This document shows, one piece after another, positions 1 to 10,601 of a DNA stretch of 64,000 nucleotides (its first letter is position 1; each line of letters begins with the position of its first letter). The stretch is from assembly GCF_905220415.1 (NCBI RefSeq), contig NC_059546.1:10540001-10604000 (forward strand), given 5' to 3'. Under the pieces are notes generated by a model. The model was not told the origin of the DNA. It worked only from the letters and a program-made list of their open reading frames with translations, and ran no database searches. This DNA is from Colias croceus (lineage: Eukaryota > Arthropoda > Insecta > Lepidoptera > Pieridae). Made by a program: the position numbers and the translations under genes.

Positions 1-192
1 TGTACTATATAGATAAAATAATAGTATAAATTGTGTACATTGTAGATATTTTGAAATATATTCGTATAAATTGCGATAGAATGAGATTAATACAGAATAA
101 TTAATCAGAACTTAAGTGTTAGGAGTTTACAACAAGGTTATAACTACGTATAGGATTATCCAACTATTTATTTAGTTTACCAGTTATGCTAA

Positions 193-378
193 TCTATACA
201 TATAATAAAATCGTAGGAAAGTCAAAACTGTACATTACATTTTTTTAATAATATATGGGGCGTGATTTACTATAGATACCGAAGCTATAAATATATTTTT
301 TAGAATTTTTGTCTGTTTGTTGATGCGGGTTTTTCTTTGACTACAGCTACGCGGGCGAAGCCGCTGGCGGAAAGATAG
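193..378 (+). mobile_element. Helitron-like element, family A
   Basis: Starts TCTATACATATAATAAAATC directly after an A. It ends with a GC-rich 3' segment (GCGGGCGAAGCCGCTGGCGG) followed by ATAG and T, where other copies have CTAG then T, so the terminal tetranucleotide carries one substitution. The 5' half matches the copy at 31252, including CGTAGGAA.GTCAAAACT and the downstream GATACCGAAGC stretch. It has no coding capacity. Confidence 0.6.
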
Positions 379-1824
379 TAACATATTATACATATAAATG
401 AACACACTAAAATTTTTGGTTCATTTGTCTGTGTGTACAAAAGACAAAGATTGTGTTAATATTTCTCTTGTCTAGTTTACCCAGTATAAGCAATGCGTAG
501 TCTGAGCTTAGTCAACGTTGAGTGACCGAAAATATTTAATCTAAATTTACATAGAACGTGGCTAGACTTAATCTTAAACATAAATATAAATATAATTGCT
601 GCTTTCTATTAATAGCCTGAGCGCTTAAATATCAGTTTTAGTTGTGGTGATAGTTGAAAATATGTATGAAGATTTACAGACACCCGTTACCGCTCCTTTA
701 GATAAATATTAAATCTCGTCTTAAACCAGTTAAAGAATCTTTATTTATAAATCTAGCATTCAATTTTAGATACCTACACAGTTCTTAGTACAAACAGTAT
801 AATATAAACACGAATATTCAATTCTAAAATAACTCAGTCCTTCAGTAGATAATGTGATTAGGTATAGGAGTCACAAAATGATACCGGTTCGATCACATTA
901 CCAACTTTTATTTATCTATTACTTTAAGCAACAGATGTTACGCTGTTTTAACAAGAAATTGAAGATAGTTCTATCGATTCTTTAATATTGATTCAAATAG
1001 CATTACCTACTTTATAAGTATTTACCTTTGTGACTAAATATTTGATTATAGATTGCTTGAAACGGTCTTATTCTTATACGATTTACTTCTTATATAAAGT
1101 AAAAAATATTATATAATTTCTATATAACGTATATTTTCATGCATTATTAATTGTCGTTTAATCGGAAGGATAAGTCAAGCAGAATATATCCATAAACTTC
1201 GTACCTAACCAGCCATTAAATTCCTATTTTAGTTCAAAGACTATCTTACATTAGCTTCATTTATGAGGTATCCTAAAACAGATGATAGCAGCTATCCTAT
1301 ACAAAGTCACAAGTAAATAATACAGCAGTGTCGCCAGCATAGAGCGAAATATCACTTATTAATTCATCTCAAAATCTCCGGAACTGGAAGCCGACAAGAT
1401 GGCCGACATGCTCGGAATAACACCGACATTGTTTATGTATTATTCTGTGACATTCAAAAAATATGCGTTCTAAAATGTTGCTGAAAAAATGCTGAATAGA
1501 TTTGAAACGTTTTCTTAATGGGCCTGAAATTTCTGGCCTTTTATGTTAATTTTAAAAGGATCTTCTGGAAGACGCTTTAGTACCTACTTTTATGGATCTG
1601 CATATTAATAATTTGATTTTATTAAGCAAGTGTTAACCGGAGCTTGAATTTTAAAATTACTCCAATTTAAAGATTTACTTTTTGTTGGTTGTCCGTAAAA
1701 TTGTTAAAGTTCGTAGTACCGAACAAAACAGGTTTTTCAATTTCAACCAAATAGGTATTATTGAAAGAAATGGCATTTCTCTTGGATAGTAATTTTTGTC
1801 CTTAAAGATCAAATTATAAGGCCA
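379..1824. other. AT-rich stretch, no gene seen
   Basis: No open frame with coding character, RNA gene or recognised repeat was found. A slightly GC-richer patch near 1380-1430 has no visible structure. Confidence 0.5.
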
Positions 1825-1870
1825 GTTTTGTTAAATTTTATACCTTTTGAAATATAAAATTTAACAAAAC
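1825..1870. repeat. perfect 18-bp hairpin
   Basis: GTTTTGTTAAATTTTATA at 1825-1842 is exactly complementary to 1853-1870, with a 10-nt loop. The arms are almost all A/T, so the fold is weak in energy terms although perfect in sequence. It could be a small MITE remnant or an RNA hairpin. Confidence 0.7.
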
Positions 1871-2991
1871 AACAAGCAATTTGCCATATCAAGCCATTTG
1901 ATATAGCTACGTTAAAAATTTTAACCTAAAAAGCGCTAATATATAAACTCCGTTAAGCAAATACGTGGTAAAACATAAAATGATTATTCTACTGAATAAA
2001 GTTGAACCACTAGCAAATATTAAATCGCCACACTGAAAGTGCTAAAACGAATTGCCACATAGCAAATTCGCGCCAAAGTTGAATTATGAACGGAGTTGCC
2101 AACTTGAAAAAGTTGCAACTGAGCTGGTTGTAAACTTTGATTTTGGACTAGTTTAAAATTTGCGATGAAAGTACTTTGGAAGGCGAGAAGAATTATTATG
2201 TGGGTTTTCAATATTCTAAAATATTTTGTTTGGCGGTTTAATTGATACCCATTTCGAGTTTTTTTCCTTTATATAAATGGTTACGTACCTATGCGAAAAT
2301 GCAAGACGACTGTTTTAGTCACAGAACTATATCAAGGTATAGTTCTGTGGTTTTAGTAATCTAATTGAAAATTGCGTATTTTTAAATAACATGCGTGTAA
2401 TATATTATGTATATTCTAGGTATTCTATATTATTATATATAATTAATTGCAATTTTCGAACTTTTTAACTATCTTTCGAAATATAATAAACGTATCGACT
2501 ACATACATTTGTAAGAAAAAAACAGTTATATCCGTATGTCGTCAAAGGTATTTAGGTATATGAACTAAAACCTACAATAATTGTTAAATTAACGTGAGGC
2601 TCCCTAATAGCTACAATAATTGATTATAATACCTACGTCATATTATATCTAATACAAAAGCTAATATTCCAAACATCGAATAAAAAGAAATTCCTTTGTC
2701 TATATATGAGATAGCGTTTAATTTACGTCCTGTATTTTTTATTTGATTGATACAATGGAGATTGATAAATTCCCTGGGGGTGGGGGGAGTGACCTTAAAC
2801 AAAATTGGTATTGTTAAAAGGTCATAAGTCATTGCTGTTATTTATATAATAATGCCAATGTCATGTTTAACATGTCAATGCTAAAAGTAATTGGAATCGA
2901 TGATGCGCAAGGTCTGTATTTTAATTTAGATATTGCTGTTAATGTAAAATGTGAGAAAATATGAGACAAATCTATTTTGCTAATATCTTTC
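1871..2991. other. AT-rich stretch with one small hairpin
   Basis: Only the hairpin at 2320-2349 stands out. Two short minus-strand open frames (2020-2211 and 2638-2832) have no recognisable domain and the composition of the surrounding DNA, so they are not called as genes. Confidence 0.45.
2320..2349. repeat. short hairpin, 11-bp stem
   Basis: CACAGAACTAT at 2320-2330 pairs with ATAGTTCTGTG at 2339-2349 across an 8-nt loop. No flanking duplication is visible. Confidence 0.55.
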
Positions 2992-3104
2992 AGCCTATAT
3001 ATAGCCTTCCTCGATAAATAGTTCCTGTCTCCAGTAGTTCCTGAGATAAGCGCGTTCAAACAAACAAACAACCAAACTCTTCAGCTTTATAATATTAGTA
3101 TAGA
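2992..3104 (-). mobile_element. Helitron-like family B, 5' half only
   Basis: Read on the minus strand it begins TCTATACTAATATTATAAAG after A, continues into the family B body (GAACGCGCTTATCTCAGGAAC) and breaks off inside the ATTTATCGAGGAAGGCTATA block. The 3' end with its hairpin is missing. A small minus-strand open frame over this region is incidental. Confidence 0.6.
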
Positions 3105-3141
3105 TTAGAATTGAATATAATATGTCTATTTATTGTAATGG

Positions 3142-3729
3142 AAAAAAAAAACCGGCCAAGTGCGAGTCGGGCTCGCGCACAAAGGGTTCCGTAGCAGCAA
3201 ATATAATAAATTACAGTTAAATCAACCTATCTCAAAAACTATAAGAGATACTTTGATCAAACCAAAAATCGTTGAAAGAGTTAATTAGCATGCATCACCT
3301 CTATTTTTTTTAGAATTTTATACCCCGTAGTTATAAAAATAGAGGGGGGGGGACATACTTTTTACGACTTTGAGAGCTGATATCTCAAAAACCGTTCACT
3401 TTAAGAAAAATGTTTTTTAGAAAACTTTATATCATTTTAAAAGACCTTTCCATTGATACCCCACACGGGTATGTACATCGAAAAAAAAAATTTCATCCCT
3501 CAGTTACATGTATGGGGGGCCCCACCCCCAATTCTTTTTTTTACTATTTAGTGTCATATTTTTGTAGCGGTTCATACAACACATATTCCCATCAAATTTC
3601 ATCACTGTAGTACTTATAGTTTCCGAGTAAATCGGCTGTGACAGACGGACAGACGGACAGACGGACAGACGGACATGACGAAACTATAAGGGTTCCGTTT
3701 TTGCCATTTTGGCTACGGAACCCTAAAAA
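3142..3729 (+). repeat. 590-bp dispersed repeat with GGGTTCCGTAGC ends
   Basis: Begins with an A-run and CCGGCCAAGTGCGAGTCGGG. Near the start AGGGTTCCGTAGC (3183-3195) is the exact inverse of GCTACGGAACCCT (3712-3724) near the end. An octamer tandem array (ACAGACGG, about 4 units) lies at 3640-3672, and a second GGGTTCCGT occurs just after it. From memory this resembles a very common lepidopteran repeat; its class is unknown to me. The two plus-strand open frames inside it (3410-3610 and 3638-3883) have no protein features and are treated as chance. Confidence 0.65.
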
Positions 3730-4362
3730 GGTAATTAGTATAAAAAAACTGTACAAAAAATCATTCATGCTGTATAGAGACGGAGGAAGTATGTTCCTAC
3801 ATGATTATTTAATAGCTTATGATTATTTAGACCTATTTTATAATTTATATTACAAAATTATTTCAAATCTGTATTGTTGTTAACCTATTAAAGGGCAGCA
3901 GATAACCAAACACACAGTTCCACATATACGTAGTTCTAAAAAATCAAAAACCCACATAAAATACCTATATCTTACATAATTCAAGTTATAAATTGAAACG
4001 GGTCAAACGTCTCTGACATTCAACATGAACCCAACCTTTCTTCACTTTAATATCGCGAACGTATTGTGCCTTCTGATTTTGAGAGGTCCCTAAATGTTAT
4101 AGCTTGCTACCTGTAAAAGGTTTTATTGTGTATCTGCGAGTCTAGGACGCTATGATATCAAATTTGTGAGAAGCTTTTTAGGTCTGCCTTTTAGGTATTT
4201 CACGAGTTTTCGACGCGCCTGCGAGTCAGCGACGTTGATGAAAACTATTAGTAGATAGGTTATCTGACTATAAATAATTAATCTATTTGTAGTATTCATC
4301 TATTTTGCTAAAGAAAAGTCTATAAACTATTAATCTATAAAATGATATCAAAACGTTTTAAA
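3730..4362. other. AT-rich stretch, no gene seen
   Basis: No repeat or open frame worth calling. It ends at the A preceding the family E copy. Confidence 0.45.
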
Positions 4363-4549
4363 TCCCTACTAATATTATAAATGCGAAAGTAGGTAACTCT
4401 GTCTGTCTGTCTGTTTCGCTTTCCCGCTTAAAACTCTCAACCGATTTTGATGAAATTTGGCACAGACAATCTTTAGACTCTGAGAAAGAACATAGGCTAC
4501 CTTTTATTGCGAAATATGTATCACGGATGAAGCCGGGGCGGACCGCTAG
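4363..4549 (+). mobile_element. Helitron-like element, family E, intact ends
   Basis: A then TCCCTACTAATATTATAAAT at the left; GGGGCGGACCGCTAG then T at the right. A CTGT microsatellite lies near the 5' end and the body contains CAACCGATTTTGATGAAATT. The 3' GC hairpin is present but weakened by GGATGAAGCC in place of GGGCGAAGCC. At 187 bp it is a compact non-autonomous copy. Confidence 0.7.
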
Positions 4550-5122
4550 TGAATAATAAACGTAATAAATACAACGTACCTATGATTAATTGAAAATCAC
4601 AATTAAGAGAGGTTATAATATCCAATATTTGCGAAATATTATTGTGTATAGATATTTGTGATTCAGAATGTAATCATTAGATTATTTTTTGATTTAACCA
4701 CAATTAAGAATCTGTCTAGAATTCACAATCAAAGAAATTTTTATCATAAAACCATTTTTAATTTGAGCTGAACCCGCAAAATGGCGCGGAATTTCTTTCT
4801 CTAGTAATAAGATATTTGATTAAATTCCTTTTAATTTTATACTTTTGTTTTTCCCAATAGATTTTATTTTATTAAATCAAAGAACAATACCTAAAAAATT
4901 TAATTTGAATGATCGTTTAAATTCCAAAGTATCTAATAGCATTTTATTAAACGAATTTGAAACTATTTGTACTAGAGTAAATTGTGTTAAACTTTTTATT
5001 TGTAGTTTCTTTTAAAACAGGGTATCTAAAATGGGGCTCACATTTGTTAAGAATACTGTTATAAATATAAATCAATACATTTTTTTTTATATTCTTAATA
5101 CGACGTTTTTCAAAAATATATT

Positions 5123-5202
5123 ATGTCAGGCTGATACCCTAAGCTTAGGTATATAAGTATCTATGTCAGGCTGATACCCTAAGCTTAGGTATATAAGTAT
5201 CT
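5123..5202. repeat. two perfect 40-bp tandem units
   Basis: The unit starting ATGTCAGGCTGATACCCTAA occurs at 5123-5162 and again, identically, at 5163-5202. Its last 15 bases also form the target duplication of the adjoining retroposon. The unit contains the small palindrome CTAAGCTTAG. Confidence 0.9.
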
Positions 5203-5366
5203 GTCGCGGAAGAATTCCAACCAATACCCGCGGCCCCATCATTAAAGCGGCTCGACGGAACACAGTGGGGTTTTAGTCGGTAGGAATCCGACATAACCCA
5301 CGGCTCCTTCCCCGGGGGCAGTGGGTATCTTTGGAAGATTTCCCCACTATAAAAAAAAAAAAAAAA
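5203..5366 (+). mobile_element. poly(A) retroposon with 15-bp target duplication
   Basis: A GC-rich segment ending in a 16-A run (5351-5366) is bracketed by the 15-bp direct repeat GGTATATAAGTATCT (5188-5202 and 5367-5381). That is the signature of target-primed reverse transcription. The body holds GTTTTAGTCGGTAGGAATCC and CTTCCCCGGGGGCAGTGGG, which look like the 3' UTR of a non-LTR element, so this is probably a severely 5'-truncated LINE. The clade is not assigned. A minus-strand open frame (5166-5450) across it is not a gene. Confidence 0.8.
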
Positions 5367-5760
5367 GGTATATAAGTATCTATTATAGGATTGAAATTTG
5401 AAATAAAAGGTTTTAGTAATATAACGTTTAAATTCTGTGGCCGTTAACAATCAATCGATAACTTGATGAAAGCGAATATCAAGTTTTGGCCCCAATTCAA
5501 CGACTAATTAATAAAACGCTCCTGAGAATACCTGCATAGTTTCTAAATTAATATAGAATATTGAAAATTGTTCACCCAAACAATATAATATCTGATACAT
5601 ACGGTCTACTTAAATAAATATTCATATTAAATTAAACCATTTACTTAGTAATAGTAATTTATTAAATATCGTGGAATCATCATAATAAAACTCTCTTTTG
5701 TATGTAAACGCTAAGATAACTTTCATAATTATACCAGCCTTTTATTTTTGTAATCAAATA

Positions 5761-5866
5761 GGCGGGCCGTGGAAAATGGCGGCACTCGCTTGTGTCGGCC
5801 TCGAGCTGCGTCGCGCGGAAAATGCTCCGCGAGGCTGCTCGCTCTGTGTGGAGTGTGGACCCACCT
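5761..5866. repeat. GC-rich, CpG-rich island of unknown class
   Basis: About 105 bp far richer in GC than its surroundings, from GGCGGGCCGTGG to GTGTGGACCCACC. It contains AGCTGCGTCGCGCGGAA and GCTCCGCGAGGCTGCT, which partly mirror each other. An open frame reads through it (5698-5883), but the sharp edges and lack of splice signals suggest an inserted repeat rather than an exon. Confidence 0.35.
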
Positions 5867-6254
5867 TATCGTATATTGACTAGGAGACAATTAATAAACT
5901 TATTAAAATTTCCATAATTTATTTACATAGTCACCAAAATTTTCAGACTTATGAGTTCTAATAATAGAATAGATTTATTCCAGACACCTTTAGAAAAAGC
6001 AACGGAAACAATCCAATACAGATTTCCATCGTTTGTTATTGCGTAAAAACAAAGTTTTCCTTTGTTCAATAGCGCCTTAGGGTACCTGTAGACCCGTATA
6101 AACACTACAAGACCTAAATAAGTCAAGAGATAAGGACTTCATTAAATAAATACAGAGAGATTCAATTCAGACTTCGTTTCTATTTTCAGACAAAAGAAGG
6201 TAACTCTAGGGTCACTTTTCGTTTTCTTTACAATCTTGTTCAATTTCATTAAAG

Positions 6255-6415
6255 AGCAATAATCTTTAGGCACTTGAGAGTGAGATTTCATAGAAGCGTC
6301 ATGGCAATACCGTCACGTCATGGAGTAAGGCGACGATGAGGGAATCTATGAATCTTGCTAAAGAAGTTTCACCTCTGACACGTGTGCTCGGCATTTACGC
6401 TCTTTTTTAATGCGA
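6255..6415 (-). repeat. M2 repeat, minus orientation
   Basis: On the minus strand it runs AAAAAAGAGCGTA, GGTGAAACTTCTTTAGC, CGTCGCCTTACTCCATGACG, GTGACGGTATTGCCATGACG. It matches the copies at 15688 and 61769 block by block. Both outer motifs are imperfect, so the copy is old. Confidence 0.55.
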
Positions 6416-6452
6416 CATCGTTCGCTATATTGGAAACAACAATTATAAAATA

Positions 6453-6706
6453 CTAGCTGTGAATCGTTTTACCCGCCTTGCTCCGCTCTTGTTGATCAGA
6501 GTTGTGAACGGCAGAACTTCAGCCGTCGCCACAAGCCGACGTCTGTCGTCGGCGTCTGTTCCTGCCTTCCTCAATAAGTAAACTTTCTAAAAATGAAATA
6601 ATTTTTCAAAATGGATGTGGTTAAATATTGGTTAGTGCATGAGATTAACACGTTTAAGCAAACAAACAAACTCTACAGCTTTATCATACCGGTACCTAAG
6701 TATAGA
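6453..6706 (-). mobile_element. Helitron-like family B, diverged
   Basis: Forward A then CTAG (6453-6456) marks the 3' end; the 5' end is GTATAGA at 6700-6706, followed by A instead of T. The middle differs from other family B copies: a GC-rich block around 6500-6560 (AGCCGACGTCTGTCGTCGGC) replaces the usual CTTAGCGTGATGATAT text, so this copy has an insertion or replacement. Confidence 0.55.
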
Positions 6707-6958
6707 ATATTTCTGATTGGTTTTATCAAAATCAATCCAGAATTTTTTTATAACGACTTTTATTAAGCATTCCATTATTACTTTCATTTTGAATGAAATA
6801 AGAAGCAATTATTCTGAGCAAACAGGCACTTCAATTTTATTGAATTACATAGTTATCACAAATTATCTCGCCCTTTGATATTTTCATTACAAATTTCTCG
6901 CCTTTGATATCAGGTTTGAATACATTCCTGTGCTATTTTTGATCAAGAACATTAGAAC

Positions 6959-7139
6959 AAAAAAAAAACAAAGTCGCTTTCTCTGTCCCTATGTACCTTT
7001 GTATGCTTAAATCTTCAAAACTTCGCAACGGATTTTGATGCGGTTTTTTTTAATAGATAGAGTGATTTAAGTGGAAGGTTTTAGTATATAACTAATTAGG
7101 TTTTAGATAAAGTGGGAGAAGCCGCGGGCGGAAAGCTAG
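6959..7139 (+). mobile_element. Helitron-like family C
   Basis: Contains AAAGTCGCTTTCTCTGTCCC, CGCAACGGATTTTGATGCGG and GAAGCCGCGGGCGGAAAG, ending CTAG then T at 7136-7140. The first ~12 bases of the family (TCACTACATAG) are lost and replaced by an A-run. Confidence 0.65.
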
Positions 7140-8079
7140 TTTTAATAAGAAATAAAGCTCTGAGAGCGCCAATCTATAAAATTTTATTTTTGTCAAATAA
7201 CTGTAACAATTTTCTGTAGATAATAACGGAAAATATGTGTCCAAAGCAGGATTGAATGAGACAACGGACATTCGAAAAATACTTATTAGTTTTGTATTTT
7301 CACAGTACCAACCAGATCTTACCATCCAGACACTTTCCGAATTCTCATAAAAATTATACACGTGTAAATAATTTTAATTGAGAATTTCCTAGCTGCTGAA
7401 TTGTTATTTAATTATAAGTTAATTTATTTTCCAAGTCGACTCGGGTTGTGAGAGTTAAGCCCATAATCCGGAATGTAGTCCCATTGCGAAATGGTTGTTA
7501 CGACTCTTTGCTTCTGGTCATCCCGCTTCATAATAATGATAATAAAATGTTTTTAAATTCTTGATTTTACGTTAATTGAGTTTTACGTAAGTACCTTTTA
7601 AAAATGCATGAACTTTGTTATTTTATAGTGTACTTACTAAACAATTTTTATACAGAAGAATAGAATTTTTTTTAAGGACGGGTTCCGATCCTGTGTCTTT
7701 AGTTTAACCACAGACTAATAATAATATACTACGTATACATTATACAAGTTTAACCAAAAAATAAAGCGTTCTTAACCGTAGGTCACTCAAGAACAAATTG
7801 CAGTTATCGAATTAGTTCTACTTGTATTATTTATGTGTCTAAAATCCTCATAATTCTTGTGTAATAGTCGCTTAAAAGTAACACAATCATAAGGTACGAA
7901 AAAGTAGAGATATCTTATTTTTTCACAAAAATCTAATTACCATGTTCAAGCGGGCTAAGAAATTATTCCGACACACCAACGAAAGGTTAAATAAAACAAA
8001 TTAAAACAAACAATTCGTCAAGAAGAATAGACCCTCCGTCATAAATCCTGATATTTCACCTGTGTAAGGGCGCAAGCGC
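7140..8079. other. non-coding stretch, possible old retroposon end
   Basis: A GC-richer patch at about 7430-7555 ends in ATAATAATGATAATAAAAT and may be a decayed retroposon 3' end. ACCACAGACTAATAATAATA at about 7712 recurs at about 60042, so a short dispersed repeat is present. The open frame at 7092-7361 (minus) has no recognisable domain. Confidence 0.3.
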
Positions 8080-8089
8080 GAAAGCCTAA

Positions 8090-8309
8090 GCCGCTGAAAT
8101 TCAGTGTACTACAAGCTCCTAGAGAAACCGCCGCGTCAAGTTCTTGTAAAAATTGCCGACGAAACACGAAAATATAACTAAAATACGTACAATTATAACT
8201 GAAAACTAAATTAATTTAAACTTTTAAACACTAATACGAGATTTTTAGTAAATAATTCTATTTTGAGTGTTGTGTTTCGTGTAGATTTTCGGGTTTTTAA
8301 GTTATCAGA
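8090..8309 (+). promoter_or_regulatory. possible promoter and 5' UTR of candidate gene
   Basis: GC content rises around 8065-8160 (GGGCGCAAGCGCGAAAGCC; GAAACCGCCGCGTCAAG). ATTCAGTG at about 8100 fits the arthropod initiator motif TCAGT. No TATA box sits at the expected distance, so this would be a TATA-less start. The inference rests mainly on the ATG exon immediately downstream. Confidence 0.25.
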
Positions 8310-8400
8310 ATGTGGTGGATTTTGCGGCGAGCGAGGCTGACCGGCGCGTCGCTCTTTAGTTCGGCGTCGTCTACAAACAATAACAATAATACTAAAACAG
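8310..8400 (+). CDS. candidate first coding exon, function unknown
   Basis: The ATG at 8310 opens a frame reading MWWILRRARLTGASLFSS, then a short serine/asparagine-rich run ending in TKT, before a CAG|GTAATG splice donor at 8400/8401. The exon is 91 nt, so the intron would be phase 1. The first ~60 nt are much richer in GC (GCGGCGAGCGAGGCTGACCG) than the intron-like AT-rich DNA that follows, as expected of coding sequence. Arginines and no acids among hydrophobic and Ser/Ala residues resemble a mitochondrial presequence; a signal-anchor is another possibility. Without splicing the frame stops after 62 codons in low-complexity text. A 21-nt segment at 8899-8919 is the nearest possible next exon. 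No homologue is recognised, and the exon may be spurious. Confidence 0.35.
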
Positions 8401-8898
8401 GTAATGTAGACTTTTGTAAGTTTTTAAACTTATTGGAACAAACTTTGAAATTTAATTTTTTACATATCCCTGTTATTTTATGTTTTATTTGGCATTAAGT
8501 CTGAGTAATCTTTATGAGAATATTGTTGAATTTTTTAAGAAGAATTAAAAATAAATAAAATGAAACATAAAAAGCTCTATAATATCTATAGCGATGCACC
8601 GAAAAATAATTATTTTCAGTTTAGTCTAAGAAAGAATAATTAATATCATGTTTATTTAATTAATTTGCGATTCATTACAATATTTTGTTGTATGATTATT
8701 ATTAAGAAATGATAAAATGAGAAGCTTCTTCACTTCAATCATAACAGGACGATGTAAACTTGACGTAGCAGTTTAGAAATATCATCTTGTACCCGGTATT
8801 ATTAATGCAAAAGCATTTTTAGGATTTAAATTTAATTCCAACTAAATCTAACTAGAATCCAAGGCATCCTCTTAATTGATCTATTCATTTGTTTCCAG

Positions 8899-8919
8899 GT
8901 ACACAAGATTTCTAGGGAT
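8899..8919 (+). other. possible 21-nt micro-exon
   Basis: TTTGTTTCCAG acceptor at 8888-8898, then 21 nt, then a strong GTAAGT donor at 8920. Joined to the exon at 8310 it would add five codons (GTQDF) and then stop at TAG, so it would serve as a terminal or decoy exon. The splice signals are good, but the biological case is weak. Confidence 0.15.
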
Positions 8920-8976
8920 GTAAGTTATTCGTCCAATGAAGAGGTTTATTACGTTGGTAACATTTCTTGAATAATT

Positions 8977-9367
8977 AAATCCCACCAAAAACATTTCCAT
9001 GTTAAATGTTGCCAGACTCGCTGTGTCAAAAAGTTATCAGATCTCATGTAGAGCCAAGCTTCTAACACTACACGCCCTAACTCTACAAGGCCTAACTTCC
9101 CAAACTCTACACCTTAGTCAAAATATGTGGCTTGGCGGCGTAAGATGAAAAATTAATTCACTGTTCATTACTTTTGTGTTATACAATAGTTCTTGTAGTA
9201 ACGAACGGCCAAGCCACATATTTTGACTAAGGTGTAGAGTTTGTGAAGTTAGACCTTGTAGAGTTAGGGCGTGTAGTGTTAGAAGCTTGGCTCTACATGA
9301 GATCTGATAACTTTTTGACAGAGCGAGTCTGGCAACATTTAACATGAAAATGTTTTTGGTGGGATTT
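8977..9367. mobile_element. 391-bp fold-back MITE, 159-bp arms
   Basis: 8977-9135 and 9209-9367 are near-perfect inverted copies (ends AAATCCCACCAAAAACATT / inverse) around a 73-bp spacer. Only scattered mismatches are seen, for example CTGTGTCAAA against CTCTGTCAAA. An arm fragment (GCTTGGCTCTACATG) recurs at about 36814, so the family is dispersed. A minus-strand open frame over it is a by-product of the fold-back. Confidence 0.85.
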
Positions 9368-9459
9368 CATTTCTTTTTGTAAGTTGTTTGTAACAAAATT
9401 TTATATGTCGATTAAAGTTTTAATTTTTTTTTTACAAGGAGTACCTAACTATACATAAG

Positions 9460-9985
9460 TATATATATCTAGGGGAACTAAGTTTAAGATTATTAGATTA
9501 GACCTCTAGCGTCATCAAAATTTAATTTAAAATTACAGGTCTCATACAAACTCCCATCCCCTAGTTTAAGGGGTTGGGGGATGAAAGTTACAAGTTTTAT
9601 AATTTTTTTGTTGTTTGTGTGCTAATACTAGCTTACATACAAAATTTCAGCTTTAGGACATTAGGAAATACCTTAAGAATTTTGATGATCATCAGTGAGC
9701 CAGTGACGAAATAAGCGTTTTTTAGATATAAATAAAATCTGAAGTATAAAAGCTAATGTAATTAAAACTTAATATGTTCAATAAGTCCGCTATTGACAAT
9801 AAATCCCGAAAATTTTGTTGATCTAGCATAATCCAAACCCAAGTTATGAGGGTTCAAAAAAACGTCGAAGCGCTTCGAGAAAAGGTTATTAAAGGTAGTG
9901 CCCGTACTGCGCTTCGCTTGTTCACTTGGCTCGTCTTGGCGGGGGCACTACCGTGCCCCCAGATTTAATTGATAATATTATATGA
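9460..9985 (+). repeat. dispersed repeat with hairpin 3' end
   Basis: Contains CATCCCCTAGTTTAAGGGGT, GATGATCATCAGTGAG and a terminal block where GGTAGTGCCC (9894-9903) mirrors GGGCACTACC (9943-9952). GGGGGCAC-TACC-GTGCCCCC (9941-9960) forms a second stem with a tetraloop. From memory this resembles a common lepidopteran repeat, but its boundaries are guessed and no second copy lies in the window. Confidence 0.35.
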
Positions 9986-10590
9986 AAAATATAATTATAT
10001 TACGAGTATTATCCTACACAAGTCGGGCTTTTGAACCGTACTCCAATTGCTTGGGGTTATTTTAAGGGTTCTTTGATGAGCCAATTATGAAAGAGATGAT
10101 AATATGTAAATATCATCTTTTTTCTAAATATTATGTCTGTAGATACATAAGTAATTAAAATAGGAGAATTAATTAAAATAAACATTAGACCCTCTGATTA
10201 CCTAACGTTTTCGTGATACATTGTTCTATGATTTCTATATACAAAAAACTAATATTAGTAAATAAATATGTAAATTCACATACAAAAAAGTAACTAAAAC
10301 ACTTAACATAGAAAATTCAACCAAATTGGTAGTTACTGTCACTAAGCGCAAAGAACACGGAATATTATAAAAGTTAATAGTACTACCTACTAACATAGTA
10401 TTATACTATCTGTGATAGTACTAAACATTAGCTAGATAACCATTAGTTACAAACACTTTAACCCGGATTAACTAGCGTCATCTGTTGCAAAGAGATAATA
10501 AATTAATGTTTATGTACTATGTTACACTAAATTATCTAGTTTTGGCAATGTTATTTTACAGTATAGTACAGTCACAGAATACATAATAGT
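9986..10590. other. AT-rich stretch, no gene seen
   Basis: Nothing recognisable apart from weak partial dyads near 10110 and 10385. Confidence 0.4.
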
Positions 10591-10601
10591 AGCTAAACGC
10601 T

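Noticed and set aside
5166..5450. 94-codon minus-strand open frame
   Set aside because: It is the reverse reading of a poly(A) retroposon; the poly-Phe stretch is the poly(A) tail.
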